Shown here in pieces: positions 1 to 6,930 of a DNA stretch of 7,937 nt (positions are counted from its first letter, which is position 1; every line of letters starts with the position of its first letter). The position numbers and the translations under genes are program-made. This stretch comes from Bacteroidota bacterium (GTDB taxonomy: Bacteria > Bacteroidota > Bacteroidia > Chitinophagales > UBA2359), in assembly GCA_020629895.1 (NCBI GenBank), contig JAHDCM010000156.1:1-7937 (forward strand), in the 5' to 3' direction. The notes under the pieces were generated by a model. It saw only the letters and a list, made by a program, of their open reading frames with translations. It was not told the origin of the DNA and made no database searches.

Positions 1-130
1 GACGACCATAGCGAACACTGTGCGAGTAGCTACATTATGAGCCGAAAGCCCGACCCCATTTTTGCTGAAAAAGATGCCTGCCAGCGTTTCGCTGATGGGC
101 ATCTTTTTCAGCAAAAATGGGGACACGCCC
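1..130. repeat. GC-richer intergenic repeat-like segment, cut by window edge
   Basis: This stretch precedes the first gene and is clearly richer in G and C than the intergenic DNA elsewhere in the window. Read on the minus strand it has a frame: GGGCGTGTCCCC (130-119 region), a long hairpin, then GGGGTCGGGCTTTCGGC (57-41 region), then a tail running off the left edge. From memory, dispersed intergenic repeats in Bacteroidota genomes often have a similar frame, with GGGCGT and GGGTCGGGCT flanking a variable hairpin; I could not search for copies. One plus-strand frame (1-180) happens to stay open through it, but I do not think it is coding. No TAnnTTTG promoter element is visible here. The left boundary is outside the window. 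Confidence 0.45.
54..122. repeat. Perfect 25-bp inverted repeat with nested hairpin
   Basis: Bases 54-78 and 98-122 are exact reverse complements over 25 nt, separated by 19 nt. The spacer contains its own 5-bp stem, CAGCG (82-86) with CGCTG (90-94), closed by TTT. The inner part of the long stem (gatgcc/ggcatc) is flanked by A5 on the left and T5 on the right, so on either strand it resembles a terminator stem followed by a U-run. Unlike a simple terminator, the pairing continues for 14 more bases beyond each run, and no U-run follows the full stem. It could act as a bidirectional terminator, an mRNA-stabilising hairpin or the core of a REP-like element. The pairing is certain; the role is inferred. 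Confidence 0.85.
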
Positions 131-160
131 ATATAAAATTTATGATTAAAACCCATTGTT

Positions 161-1219
161 ATGTACTTATTAAATGCTAAGATAGTAAGTGTCGTTATGT
201 GCCTGTTAGTGTTATTGAGTGCTTGTGAGAAAAATAAGCCTGATGAAGATATTGATTTTCAGTTTCAACAAGGAATTTGGCTAATAAATGAGGGCAATTT
301 TAACTCGGGATTAGGTTCGATTACTTATATTGACACAGGTGTTGATACACTTGTAGAAAATGTATTTGAACGGGTAAATGGGCGAAAGTTAGGAGATGTG
401 GTACAATCGCTATATTTCGAGGAAGAGCGGATGTATATCGTGGTGAATAACTCCCAAAAAATAGAAGTTGTTGATAAGAAGGATGCTAAAAGTGTGGGAA
501 CTATTACTAGCTTGCATTCGCCGCGTTATATCGAAAAATGGGGAACAGAAAGCCTGCTTGTTAGTAACTTTCGAAGTCCTTATTTGCAAGTGGTAAACCG
601 AAATACTTTGCAAGTGACCGATTCGATTGCGATTCCTACTGCTAATCAGGCTACTTGTTGGACGGAACAGTTGCTAGTGATTGAGCAGGAGTTGTGGATT
701 GCGAATATGAAGGATGGACAGCTACAAATTGTGAAAGAAGGGGAGAAGATGGTAAGTGATAGTGTTGCCGTAGCAGTAGACCCTAATAGTATGGTGTTGG
801 ATAGAGAGGGGTACTTGTGGGTAATGAGTGGAGGAGGATTTTGCCCTGTTTGCGAAACGCCTGCCTTGACCAAAATTGATCCTCGTAGAAAAGAGGTATT
901 ACAAACTTGGTTGTTTGAAGGGGAAGGAACACCTAGTAGTTTGGTGATAGATGCTGAAGGGCAACATTTATTGTACCTGTATCAAGGGGCAGTGTATAAA
1001 ATGAATATAGGGGATGACGGATTGCCAACTAGTGCGTTGGCTACGTTTGAAGGGCGAAACATTTATCGTTTGTCGCTTACTGATGGGAAACTATGGGCAG
1101 CAGATGCCGTCAATTATTTACAACAAGGAAGTGTCTTACAATTGAATATAGAGACGGGAGCGTTGGAAAAACAGTATAAGGGGGGCTTTATTCCTAGTAG
1201 TGTATATGCGATTAAATAG
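161..1219 (+). CDS. DUF5074/YncE-like beta-propeller lipoprotein (BtuG-like candidate)
   Basis: This 352-residue protein is predicted to be an outer-membrane or surface lipoprotein. It has a hydrophobic signal segment (about residues 7-20) and a lipobox, LSAC, with Cys22 as the lipidation site. The mature part looks like a seven-bladed propeller of YncE/DUF5074 type: an opening LINEGNFNSGLGSITYID (41-58), NGRKLGDVVQS (73-83), repeated strand patterns such as MYIVVNNSQKIEVVD, and a closing GSVLQLNIETG (323-333). Members of this family include BtuG, which captures cobalamin at the surface of Bacteroides with the TonB receptor BtuB. The family match is my recognition of the sequence pattern, and the B12 role is an inference. 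C228-P-V-C231 is an unusual CxxC within the propeller. ATG 161 is the first start after an in-frame stop at 143-145 and gives a proper signal peptide; ATG 197 would leave it very short. No promoter is visible upstream, and no btuB lies in the window. Confidence 0.8.
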   Translation: MYLLNAKIVSVVMCLLVLLSACEKNKPDEDIDFQFQQGIWLINEGNFNSGLGSITYIDTGVDTLVENVFERVNGRKLGDVVQSLYFEEERMYIVVNNSQKIEVVDKKDAKSVGTITSLHSPRYIEKWGTESLLVSNFRSPYLQVVNRNTLQVTDSIAIPTANQATCWTEQLLVIEQELWIANMKDGQLQIVKEGEKMVSDSVAVAVDPNSMVLDREGYLWVMSGGGFCPVCETPALTKIDPRRKEVLQTWLFEGEGTPSSLVIDAEGQHLLYLYQGAVYKMNIGDDGLPTSALATFEGRNIYRLSLTDGKLWAADAVNYLQQGSVLQLNIETGALEKQYKGGFIPSSVYAIK

Positions 1220-1225
1220 AAAGGA

Positions 1226-1268
1226 AGGTGCGAAAATGGTATTAAAATTTTCGCACCTATTTTTATTT
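1226..1268. terminator. Bidirectional rho-independent terminator between convergent genes
   Basis: A perfect 12-bp stem (1226-1237 with 1247-1258; arms AGGTGCGAAAAT and ATTTTCGCACCT) has a 9-nt loop. On the plus strand it is followed by ATTTTTATTT and starts 6 bases after the propeller gene's stop. On the minus strand it follows the TlpA-like gene's stop directly and is trailed by a T-rich but interrupted tract (TCCTTTCTATTTAAT). It therefore probably ends both convergent transcripts, more strongly on the plus strand. Confidence 0.85.
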
Positions 1269-2379
1269 AGGAACCGAGTAATTCAGCTAATTTTTTTTCT
1301 AAAGCAGAACCTCTAAGGTTCTTGGCTATAATCTTTCCTTCTTGATCTAACAAAAAGGTTTGCGGAATAGAGGTGACGCCATACAAGGCCGCTGCTGATG
1401 AACGCCATCCTTGTAAATCGCTAACATGGGCATCCCATTTGAGATTGTCTTGCTCGATAGCTGCTTCCCATTTGGCTTTGGTTTTATCTAGTGAGACACT
1501 ATATACTTCGAAGCCTTTTGATTTATACTTGTCATACGCTCTTACCACTGTTGGGTTTTCTTTACGACAAGGACGACACCAAGAAGCCCAAAAGTCAAGT
1601 AAAACGACTTTGCCTTTTAGAGAAGATAAAGGAATCGATTTCCCTTCAGGACTATTTAACTTAATTTCTGGAGCTACGGCACCTGTTTTGGTTTTAGCCA
1701 AACCCGCCTTACTCGCTACATACTGTGCAAAATTATTAGTCAATTGGCCATTGGGGCTTACCTTTTTCATACGCTCTACTTGCTTCTTAAACAAGTCGTA
1801 ATTTTGGTCAGAAATTTTTAGGCTATTAGTGACAATATGTCCTACGTAAGGGCTAGATACGGTATCGGCATAATTCATCACCTGTTGCTCAGAAGTATAA
1901 ACTCTGTTTTGTAAATTAGAAATAAACTCTCTCAATTGTTTATTTTCTGCATCACCTTCTAAGGTATAATTACGGATGTCTTGTGGGTCGAAATCAAGCT
2001 TAACATTGGAATTGTTATCAATGATTAAATAAATCGGATTTCGAGAGCGTGGATAGGCTACATTGACCACCGATTTTTCGGCAACAGTACCACTAAATTC
2101 GTAGGTGCCATCTTCTTGTACGAGTGCGGTATCAATCACTGTTAAATTTTTCTTTAGGTCAACCAATTTCAATAGGAGTTGACTATTGGCATTGAGGTTG
2201 CTTGCATGACCTTTAATAACATAGCCGTTTCCACTTTTTGTTTTTGAGGGAGGGCTTTCTATACTCGAATTTGGTTTAGCATCCGTATTGGAGCTATCAC
2301 CTCCTTGTGTGTTATCACATCCAACGAAAGAAAAACATATTGCAAGACTTAGCAAACTAAGGAAAATTACCTTTTTCAT
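1267..2379 (-). CDS. DUF4369-TlpA-like thiol-disulfide oxidoreductase lipoprotein
   Basis: This 370-residue lipoprotein should act in the periplasm as a thiol-disulfide exchange protein (TlpA/ResA-like). The signal peptide spans residues 1-20 and the lipidated Cys is Cys21 (FVGC). A low-complexity Ser/Asn/Lys linker follows to about 50. A DUF4369-type beta domain (about 52-145, starting YVIKGHASNL) is typical of Bacteroidota members. A helical spacer leads to a thioredoxin-fold domain (about 232-370) with active site W267-C268-R-P-C271 in the DFWASWCRPC context and the cis-proline motif SIPQT (Pro339). Both active cysteines are present, so it is probably redox-active. Its natural substrate is not evident; relatives serve cytochrome c maturation or general disulfide reduction. 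It is downstream of gatB on the same strand, but it has its own -7 element, so it may be a separate transcription unit. Confidence 0.93.
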   Translation of the reverse strand: MKKVIFLSLLSLAICFSFVGCDNTQGGDSSNTDAKPNSSIESPPSKTKSGNGYVIKGHASNLNANSQLLLKLVDLKKNLTVIDTALVQEDGTYEFSGTVAEKSVVNVAYPRSRNPIYLIIDNNSNVKLDFDPQDIRNYTLEGDAENKQLREFISNLQNRVYTSEQQVMNYADTVSSPYVGHIVTNSLKISDQNYDLFKKQVERMKKVSPNGQLTNNFAQYVASKAGLAKTKTGAVAPEIKLNSPEGKSIPLSSLKGKVVLLDFWASWCRPCRKENPTVVRAYDKYKSKGFEVYSVSLDKTKAKWEAAIEQDNLKWDAHVSDLQGWRSSAAALYGVTSIPQTFLLDQEGKIIAKNLRGSALEKKLAELLGS

Positions 2380-2425
2380 GGATCAATTTTTATACTTTTT
2401 TAACAGATTTTACAGGAATTTGCAG

Positions 2426-2433
2426 CAAATATA
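2426..2433 (-). promoter_or_regulatory. Bacteroidota -7 promoter element for the TlpA-like gene
   Basis: On the minus strand this reads TATATTTG, an exact match to TAnnTTTG. It lies 46 nt upstream of the ATG at 2379, the same distance as for the other two promoters in this window. I see no convincing TTTG -33 element at the expected 18-21 nt, so the call rests on the -7 match and its position. Confidence 0.5.
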
Positions 2434-2499
2434 AAGCTAATATTTAGGAATCATGTTGGACTTGTTTCTTAAATACAACATTAATTAGGCTAACACGTA

Positions 2500-3951
2500 T
2501 TATTTTTTCATTTGTTCAAGCTGTTCCGTAATTAATTGCTTTGTCAACTTCGGATCAGCCTTGCCCTTAGAAGCTTTCATTACCTCGCCCATAAACAAGC
2601 CTATCAAGCCTTTTTTGCCCTTGTGGTAGGCTTTAACCTTGTCTGACAGCCGATTTAGCACCTCTTCAATGAGTTCGTTTAAGAAGGAGTCATCCGACTC
2701 AATTAGAAGGTTCAATTGTTGTGCCATCGCTGCTGCCGTTTGATCAGGATTTTTTAGCAAGGCAGGAAACAATTGTTGACTAGCTATGGTGAAGTTGATC
2801 TTCTTTTCATCAATTAACAAAATGATCCCCGCAATTTGTTCAGGAGGGATCGGAAAGCGGGTCATAGAACTTTGTTCGCGATTGAGCCATGATTTAATAG
2901 GGCCAGTTAGCCAGTTTGCTGCCGCTTTTGCATTGGAGGTATGCATCATGAGTGCATCAAAATAAGTAGACATGGTTTGGTCATCAATCAGAATATTGGC
3001 ATCGTAAGGAGATAACCCCAATTGTTGGGTATAACGCTCCCGCAATTGTTCAGGTAGGGCAGGAAGCGATGCGCGTATGGCTGCAACTTCTTCATCGGTA
3101 ATGACAATAGGAGTAATATCAGGAGCGGGGAAATAACGATAGTCATGCGCCATCTCTTTTGAGCGTAGTGCGAAGGTTGTACCTTTATCAGCGTCATAAC
3201 TTCGTGTTTGCATCACCACTTCCCCGCCACTTTCAATTAGTTTAATTTGTCGCTTTGCTTCGTATTCTATCGCCTTTTTGAGAAAACGCAAGGAATTGAG
3301 ATTTTTGATCTCTGTTCGTTGCCCCAGTTCGGTTGCTCCTTTCAGGCGTACCGATACATTGGCATCACAACGCAGACTCCCTTCTTCCATATTGCCATCA
3401 CAAACATCAAGGTATTGTACCAAACGACGAATTTCTGCAAAATAAAGCGAAGCCTCTTCACCGCTTCGAATGTCTGGCTCAGATACAATTTCAATGAGTG
3501 GAACACCCGCTCGATTGAGGTCTATTTGAGAGTAAGTCGGGTCTTGATCGTGTGTGCTTTTTCCTGCGTCCTCTTCCAAATGGATATGGTGAATTCGTAT
3601 TTTTTTAAGGGTGTCATTCATGCGGATCATCAAATGACCTTCTTGACAGATGGGCGTACTAAATTGGGTGAGTTGGTATCCTTTGGGCAGGTCGGCGTAA
3701 AAGTAATTTTTGCGCGCAAACTCATTGTATTTTTGAATGCGACAATGGGTGGCGAGTCCCATCTTTATTGCATAATCAATGACCTTGCGATTAATGAAAG
3801 GGAGGGTGCCAGGATGCCCCAAAGTAATAAAACTTGTTTGGCTATTTGGACTAGCTCCAAAAGTCGTCGCATCAGGTGCAAATATCTTAGATTTTGTATT
3901 TAATTGTGCATGGACTTCTAGTCCGATGACGGTTTCGTATTTATCAAACAT
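2500..3951 (-). CDS. gatB: Asp-tRNA(Asn)/Glu-tRNA(Gln) amidotransferase subunit B
   Basis: GatB is the tRNA-binding kinase subunit of the cytoplasmic GatCAB complex. It activates misacylated Glu-tRNA(Gln) and/or Asp-tRNA(Asn) for amidation with ammonia supplied by GatA. The 483-residue length is normal for the family. Signature segments are in order: VIGLEVHAQLNTKSKIF (8-24), RKNYFYADLPKGYQ (80-93), HLEEDAGKS (124-132), NRAGVPLIEIVSEPD (146-160), DGNMEEGSLRCDANVSV (185-201), RTEIKNLNS (212-220) and AHDYRYFPAPD (268-278). The C-terminal YqeY-like tRNA-binding region (from about 330) ends with GLFMGEVMKASKGKADPKL. TLGHPGTLP (43-51) stands where many bacterial GatBs have a CPVCLG motif; I recall this as usual for Bacteroidota. 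No gatA or gatC is nearby. It lies 76 bp downstream of alaS and is probably cotranscribed with it, since no TAnnTTTG is visible in the gap. Confidence 0.98.
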   Translation of the reverse strand: MFDKYETVIGLEVHAQLNTKSKIFAPDATTFGASPNSQTSFITLGHPGTLPFINRKVIDYAIKMGLATHCRIQKYNEFARKNYFYADLPKGYQLTQFSTPICQEGHLMIRMNDTLKKIRIHHIHLEEDAGKSTHDQDPTYSQIDLNRAGVPLIEIVSEPDIRSGEEASLYFAEIRRLVQYLDVCDGNMEEGSLRCDANVSVRLKGATELGQRTEIKNLNSLRFLKKAIEYEAKRQIKLIESGGEVVMQTRSYDADKGTTFALRSKEMAHDYRYFPAPDITPIVITDEEVAAIRASLPALPEQLRERYTQQLGLSPYDANILIDDQTMSTYFDALMMHTSNAKAAANWLTGPIKSWLNREQSSMTRFPIPPEQIAGIILLIDEKKINFTIASQQLFPALLKNPDQTAAAMAQQLNLLIESDDSFLNELIEEVLNRLSDKVKAYHKGKKGLIGLFMGEVMKASKGKADPKLTKQLITEQLEQMKK

Positions 3952-3957
3952 GAATTT

Positions 3958-4003
3958 CGATTGAACGATTAACGTGTAACGATTGAACGATTAACGATTA
4001 ACG
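3958..4003. repeat. Exact 17-nt direct repeats with ATTAACG heptamers
   Basis: The 17-mer CGATTGAACGATTAACG occurs exactly at 3958-3974 and 3980-3996, a 22-nt period. The heptamer ATTAACG occurs at 3968-3974, 3990-3996 and 3997-4003. The array fills most of the 76-bp space between the alaS stop and the gatB start. It sits right next to the gatB start codon on the 5' side of that gene, so it would lie in the leader of gatB within an alaS-gatB transcript. Function is unknown; it may be slippage-prone intergenic repeat DNA. Confidence 0.85.
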
Positions 4004-4025
4004 TTAGACGTAAAATCGTTACACG
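3973..4025. repeat. 12-bp inverted repeat in the alaS-gatB gap
   Basis: Bases 3973-3984 (CGTGTAACGATT) and 4014-4025 (AATCGTTACACG) are exact reverse complements with a 29-nt spacer. The spacer holds one copy of the direct repeat and a small palindrome, TAACGTTA (3999-4006). On the minus strand the hairpin begins three bases beyond the alaS stop. No T-run follows it, so it is not a typical terminator. It could shape the alaS-gatB mRNA, for example as a processing or stability element. Confidence 0.75.
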
Positions 4026-4027
4026 CT

Positions 4028-6661
4028 TTAAAGTGTTTCTACTAATTTCTCGGCTTCACTAATCGCTTTGTCAATGCCTTGTGGATCTTTCCCGCCTGCC
4101 GAAGCGTAAAAAGCTTGACCGCCGCCGCCACCTTTGATATTTTTCGCTAATTCGCGAATCAACTTCCCTGCATTCAACTCTTTTGCTTGTACCAATGCGT
4201 CATCAAACATTAGGGTGAGGTGTGCCTTGCTATTGATTTCGGCACCAATTACTAAAAATAAATTAGAGACTTCTTTGCGAAGGTCAAAAGCAATTTTCTT
4301 TACCATATCGGCATTTTTTACTTCTAAGCGAGTGCCAATAAAGTGAATTCCATTAATTTCTTTAACGGTTGTTTTGAGTTTATTTTTAATAACACCTGCT
4401 TGTTCCATCTCCATGCGTTCTACTTCCTTTTTCAGCTTCGGATTTTCCTCTACTAAGGCACGTACATTCTCCAACAATCCTTGTGAGGATTTTAAGAGTT
4501 GACGCATCTCGTGCATCATGCGGTAGGTACTGCTAATTTCTTCAAAAGCAGCAGGGCCAGTAATCGCTTCAATTCGGCGAATACCCGCAGCAATGGAGGT
4601 TTCGGTGGTAACTTTACAAAAACCAATTTCACCCGTTGCCTTTACGTGAGTTCCCCCACATAATTCTACTGAAAAATATTTATCGAAGATAATGACCCGT
4701 ACAGCATCACCATATTTCTCTCCAAACAATGCCATTGCGCCCATTGCTTTCGCCTCTTCAATAGGAATATTACGCAGTTCTTGGAGAGGAATATTTTCGC
4801 GAATTTTTTCATTCACAATTTTCTCCACTCGCTCTAAATCTTCGTAGCTAATTTTGCTGTGGTGTGAGAAGTCAAAGCGGAAGGAAGCAGGAGTAACTGA
4901 TGAGCCTCGCTGTTCTACATGATCGCCCAATACTTCGCGTAAAGCAGCATGAAGCAAGTGGGTAGCAGTATGGTTTTTAGTGGTTAAGGTGCGTTTTTCT
5001 TGATGCACAATAGCGCGACAAGGTTGGTTAATATCACTAGGTAACTTATTGGTATAGTGTACAATTAGTCCATTTTCTTTTTGGGTATCACTAATGCCAA
5101 TTTTTTCCTCTCCAAATACCAACATCCCTTCATCACCTGCCTGTCCACCACTCTCAGCATAAAAGGGCGTAACATTAAGTACCAACTGATAAGAGGTCTT
5201 CTTTTTTTGCTTAATTTGACGATATCGAATCACTTGTGAATCGGTTTCAAGTTCATCATAGCCGACAAATTCCGTTTCAACAAAATCGCGTACATTTACC
5301 CAATCGCCCAACTCTTTGTTGGCATCTTTTTTCCCTTTCTGTTTTTGTTCTTCCATTGCCACTTTAAATCCTGCTTCATCCACACTAATTCCCTTTTCAC
5401 TAGTAATCAGGCGTGTCAGGTCTTTCGGAAAACCATAAGTATCGTATAGCACAAATACCTCTCGTCCGTCTAGTACTGTTTTGCCTTCTTTTTTCAATTG
5501 CTCTTCCATGCTAGAAAGTCGCTTCAGCCCTGATTTTAAGGTACGCAAGAATTGATTTTCTTCCCGCTTAATTTCCTCCTCTAAATTAGCTAGATTTGCT
5601 TTTAGTTCAGGGAATATATCGGTAAACTGCTCAACAACCGTAGGCAGTAATAAATACAACATCGGTTCTTGGCGATTCAAATAGCTGTAATAGTAGCGTA
5701 CTGCTCGACGCAGAATACGACGAATGACATACCCCGCTCCTGTATTGGAGGGCGACTGTCCGTCGGTAATAGCAAAAGAAATAGCTCTAATATGATCAGC
5801 AATTACACGCATTGCAATATCTGTCTCCAATTCTTTGCCATATTCGAAACCAGTTAAGGCACTTATTTGACTAATAATAGGTGTAAATAAGTCGGTATCA
5901 TAGCTAGACGTTTTGCCCTGTAAAGCCATGCATAAACGCTCAAATCCCATTCCTGTGTCTACATGCTTATCGGGTAGCAATTCGAGTGACTTATCCGCTT
6001 TGCGGTTGAACTGAATAAATACCAAATTCCAAATCTCAATCACCTCTGGATGGTCTTGATTGACTAAGGTCGCTCCATCTATTTTTTCGCGATCTTCATC
6101 CGAGCGCAAATCCACATGAATCTCTGAACAAGGCCCACACGGCCCCGTTTCGCCCATTTCCCAGAAGTTATCTTTTTTAGAAGCTTTAATAATGCGTTCT
6201 TTGGGCAGGTAGTTAGTCCAAAGGGTATAAGCTTCGCTATCTTCCTCCAAATTATCTCCTGCATCCCCTTCAAAAATAGTGGCATAAAGGCGATCAGGAG
6301 GAAGTTGATAACGATCGGTAAGTAATTCCCAAGCCCAATCAATAGCCTCCTGTTTGAAATAATCACCAAACGACCAGTTACCCAACATTTCAAACATCGT
6401 ATGATGGTAAGTATCTACACCGACTTCTTCCAAATCGTTATGTTTACCTGACACCCGCATACATTTCTGCGTATCAGCAACCCGTACATGTTTGGCCTGC
6501 TTATTTCCCAAAAAATAATCTTTAAATTGATTCATCCCCGCATTAGTAAACATGAGAGTGGGGTCATTTTTGGCGACAATAGGTGCCGAAGGGACAATCT
6601 GGTGTTGCTTTTCCTTGAAAAAATCTAGAAATATTTGTCGAATTTCTTTCGCCTTCATCAT
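4028..6661 (-). CDS. alaS: Alanine--tRNA ligase
   Basis: This cytoplasmic enzyme attaches alanine to tRNA(Ala) and hydrolyses mischarged Ser/Gly-tRNA(Ala). The 877-residue length is normal and all domains are present. The class II catalytic core (about 4-245) has PTLMFTNAGMNQFKDYFLG (34-52), HHTMFEMLGNWSFGDYFK (86-103) and DTGMGFERL (235-243). The tRNA-recognition region includes GYVIRRILRRAVRY (310-323). The editing domain has NHTATHLLH (563-571), with H564 and H568, and ELCGGTHV (666-673), with C668 and H672, forming the zinc site. The C-terminal DHHA1-type C-Ala domain includes GGGGGQAFYASAGG (844-857). The first two codons are both ATG (6661 and 6658), so the true start may be either. The promoter lies in the divergent region shared with the M23 peptidase gene, and gatB follows on the same strand. 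Confidence 0.99.
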   Translation of the reverse strand: MMKAKEIRQIFLDFFKEKQHQIVPSAPIVAKNDPTLMFTNAGMNQFKDYFLGNKQAKHVRVADTQKCMRVSGKHNDLEEVGVDTYHHTMFEMLGNWSFGDYFKQEAIDWAWELLTDRYQLPPDRLYATIFEGDAGDNLEEDSEAYTLWTNYLPKERIIKASKKDNFWEMGETGPCGPCSEIHVDLRSDEDREKIDGATLVNQDHPEVIEIWNLVFIQFNRKADKSLELLPDKHVDTGMGFERLCMALQGKTSSYDTDLFTPIISQISALTGFEYGKELETDIAMRVIADHIRAISFAITDGQSPSNTGAGYVIRRILRRAVRYYYSYLNRQEPMLYLLLPTVVEQFTDIFPELKANLANLEEEIKREENQFLRTLKSGLKRLSSMEEQLKKEGKTVLDGREVFVLYDTYGFPKDLTRLITSEKGISVDEAGFKVAMEEQKQKGKKDANKELGDWVNVRDFVETEFVGYDELETDSQVIRYRQIKQKKKTSYQLVLNVTPFYAESGGQAGDEGMLVFGEEKIGISDTQKENGLIVHYTNKLPSDINQPCRAIVHQEKRTLTTKNHTATHLLHAALREVLGDHVEQRGSSVTPASFRFDFSHHSKISYEDLERVEKIVNEKIRENIPLQELRNIPIEEAKAMGAMALFGEKYGDAVRVIIFDKYFSVELCGGTHVKATGEIGFCKVTTETSIAAGIRRIEAITGPAAFEEISSTYRMMHEMRQLLKSSQGLLENVRALVEENPKLKKEVERMEMEQAGVIKNKLKTTVKEINGIHFIGTRLEVKNADMVKKIAFDLRKEVSNLFLVIGAEINSKAHLTLMFDDALVQAKELNAGKLIRELAKNIKGGGGGQAFYASAGGKDPQGIDKAISEAEKLVETL

Positions 6662-6704
6662 TTTGTGTAAATAGTTAAAAAAAGTGGTATCTGAATATTT
6701 ATAT

Positions 6705-6712
6705 CAAAAATA
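6705..6712 (-). promoter_or_regulatory. Bacteroidota -7 promoter element for alaS (and probably gatB)
   Basis: On the minus strand this reads TATTTTTG, an exact match to TAnnTTTG, located 43 nt upstream of ATG 6661. A near-consensus -33 element, TTTC instead of TTTG, lies 19 nt further upstream (plus-strand 6732-6735). Its distance to the start codon agrees with the other two promoters in the window. Confidence 0.6.
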
Positions 6713-6853
6713 GATGGTAATATGCAGATGTGAAATGTATTTTGTGCTGAAAGTGTGTTTGTTATGCCTTTATTTTCAAAGCAAATTATATCCATTACCA
6801 AATTGAAAATTATAAATTGTCATTTATTGGTCACGGAATTTGCTTTTGGAAGT

Positions 6854-6883
6854 TTTGAATTCTTCAATTCTTTGCTAATTTTG
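6854..6883 (+). promoter_or_regulatory. Bacteroidota-type promoter for the M23 peptidase gene
   Basis: A -33 element TTTG (6854-6857) and a -7 element TAATTTTG (6876-6883), both exact consensus matches, are separated by 18 nt. Transcription would begin shortly downstream, around 6889-6892. That places the GTG at 6883 inside the promoter, so it cannot start the protein from this transcript, and leaves a leader of roughly 40 nt before ATG 6931. The 269-bp space between alaS and this ATG holds the two divergent promoters; I see nothing else in it. Confidence 0.7.
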
Positions 6884-6930
6884 TGGCAGTCATATATAAA
6901 CCCACGGGCGAAATTACACATTCTGACCCT

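Noticed and set aside
1..57. Possible 3' part of a cobalamin riboswitch (CACTG, then AGCCGAAAGCCC resembling the B12-box end).
   Set aside because: The GGGAAGG-type core is missing between the two segments, the B12-box match is imperfect, and the same bases fit the repeat frame. The BtuG link makes it tempting, but the sequence does not support it.
1..180. Open plus-strand frame from the window edge to TAA 178-180, a possible C-terminus of an upstream gene (contains EHCASSYIMS, faintly metalloprotease-like).
   Set aside because: It reads straight through the perfect 25-bp hairpin, overlaps the next gene's start by 20 nt, and the segment looks like an intergenic repeat. An upstream CDS ending here is not excluded but is poorly supported.
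1373..1801. 142-codon plus-strand open frame opposite the TlpA-like gene.
   Set aside because: It is antisense to the conserved thioredoxin domain and its composition is that of a shadow frame.
2453..2481. Weak hairpin (ATGTTG/CAACAT, 17-nt loop) downstream of gatB as a terminator.
   Set aside because: It has only six base pairs, a large loop and no T-run on the minus strand.
3247..3903. 218-codon plus-strand open frame opposite gatB.
   Set aside because: It lies wholly antisense to an intact, strongly conserved gatB and its translation shows no domain or signal features.
3958..4003. Short repeat array as a CRISPR remnant.
   Set aside because: There are only two 17-nt copies with a 5-nt separation; the spacer is far too short and no cas genes are present.
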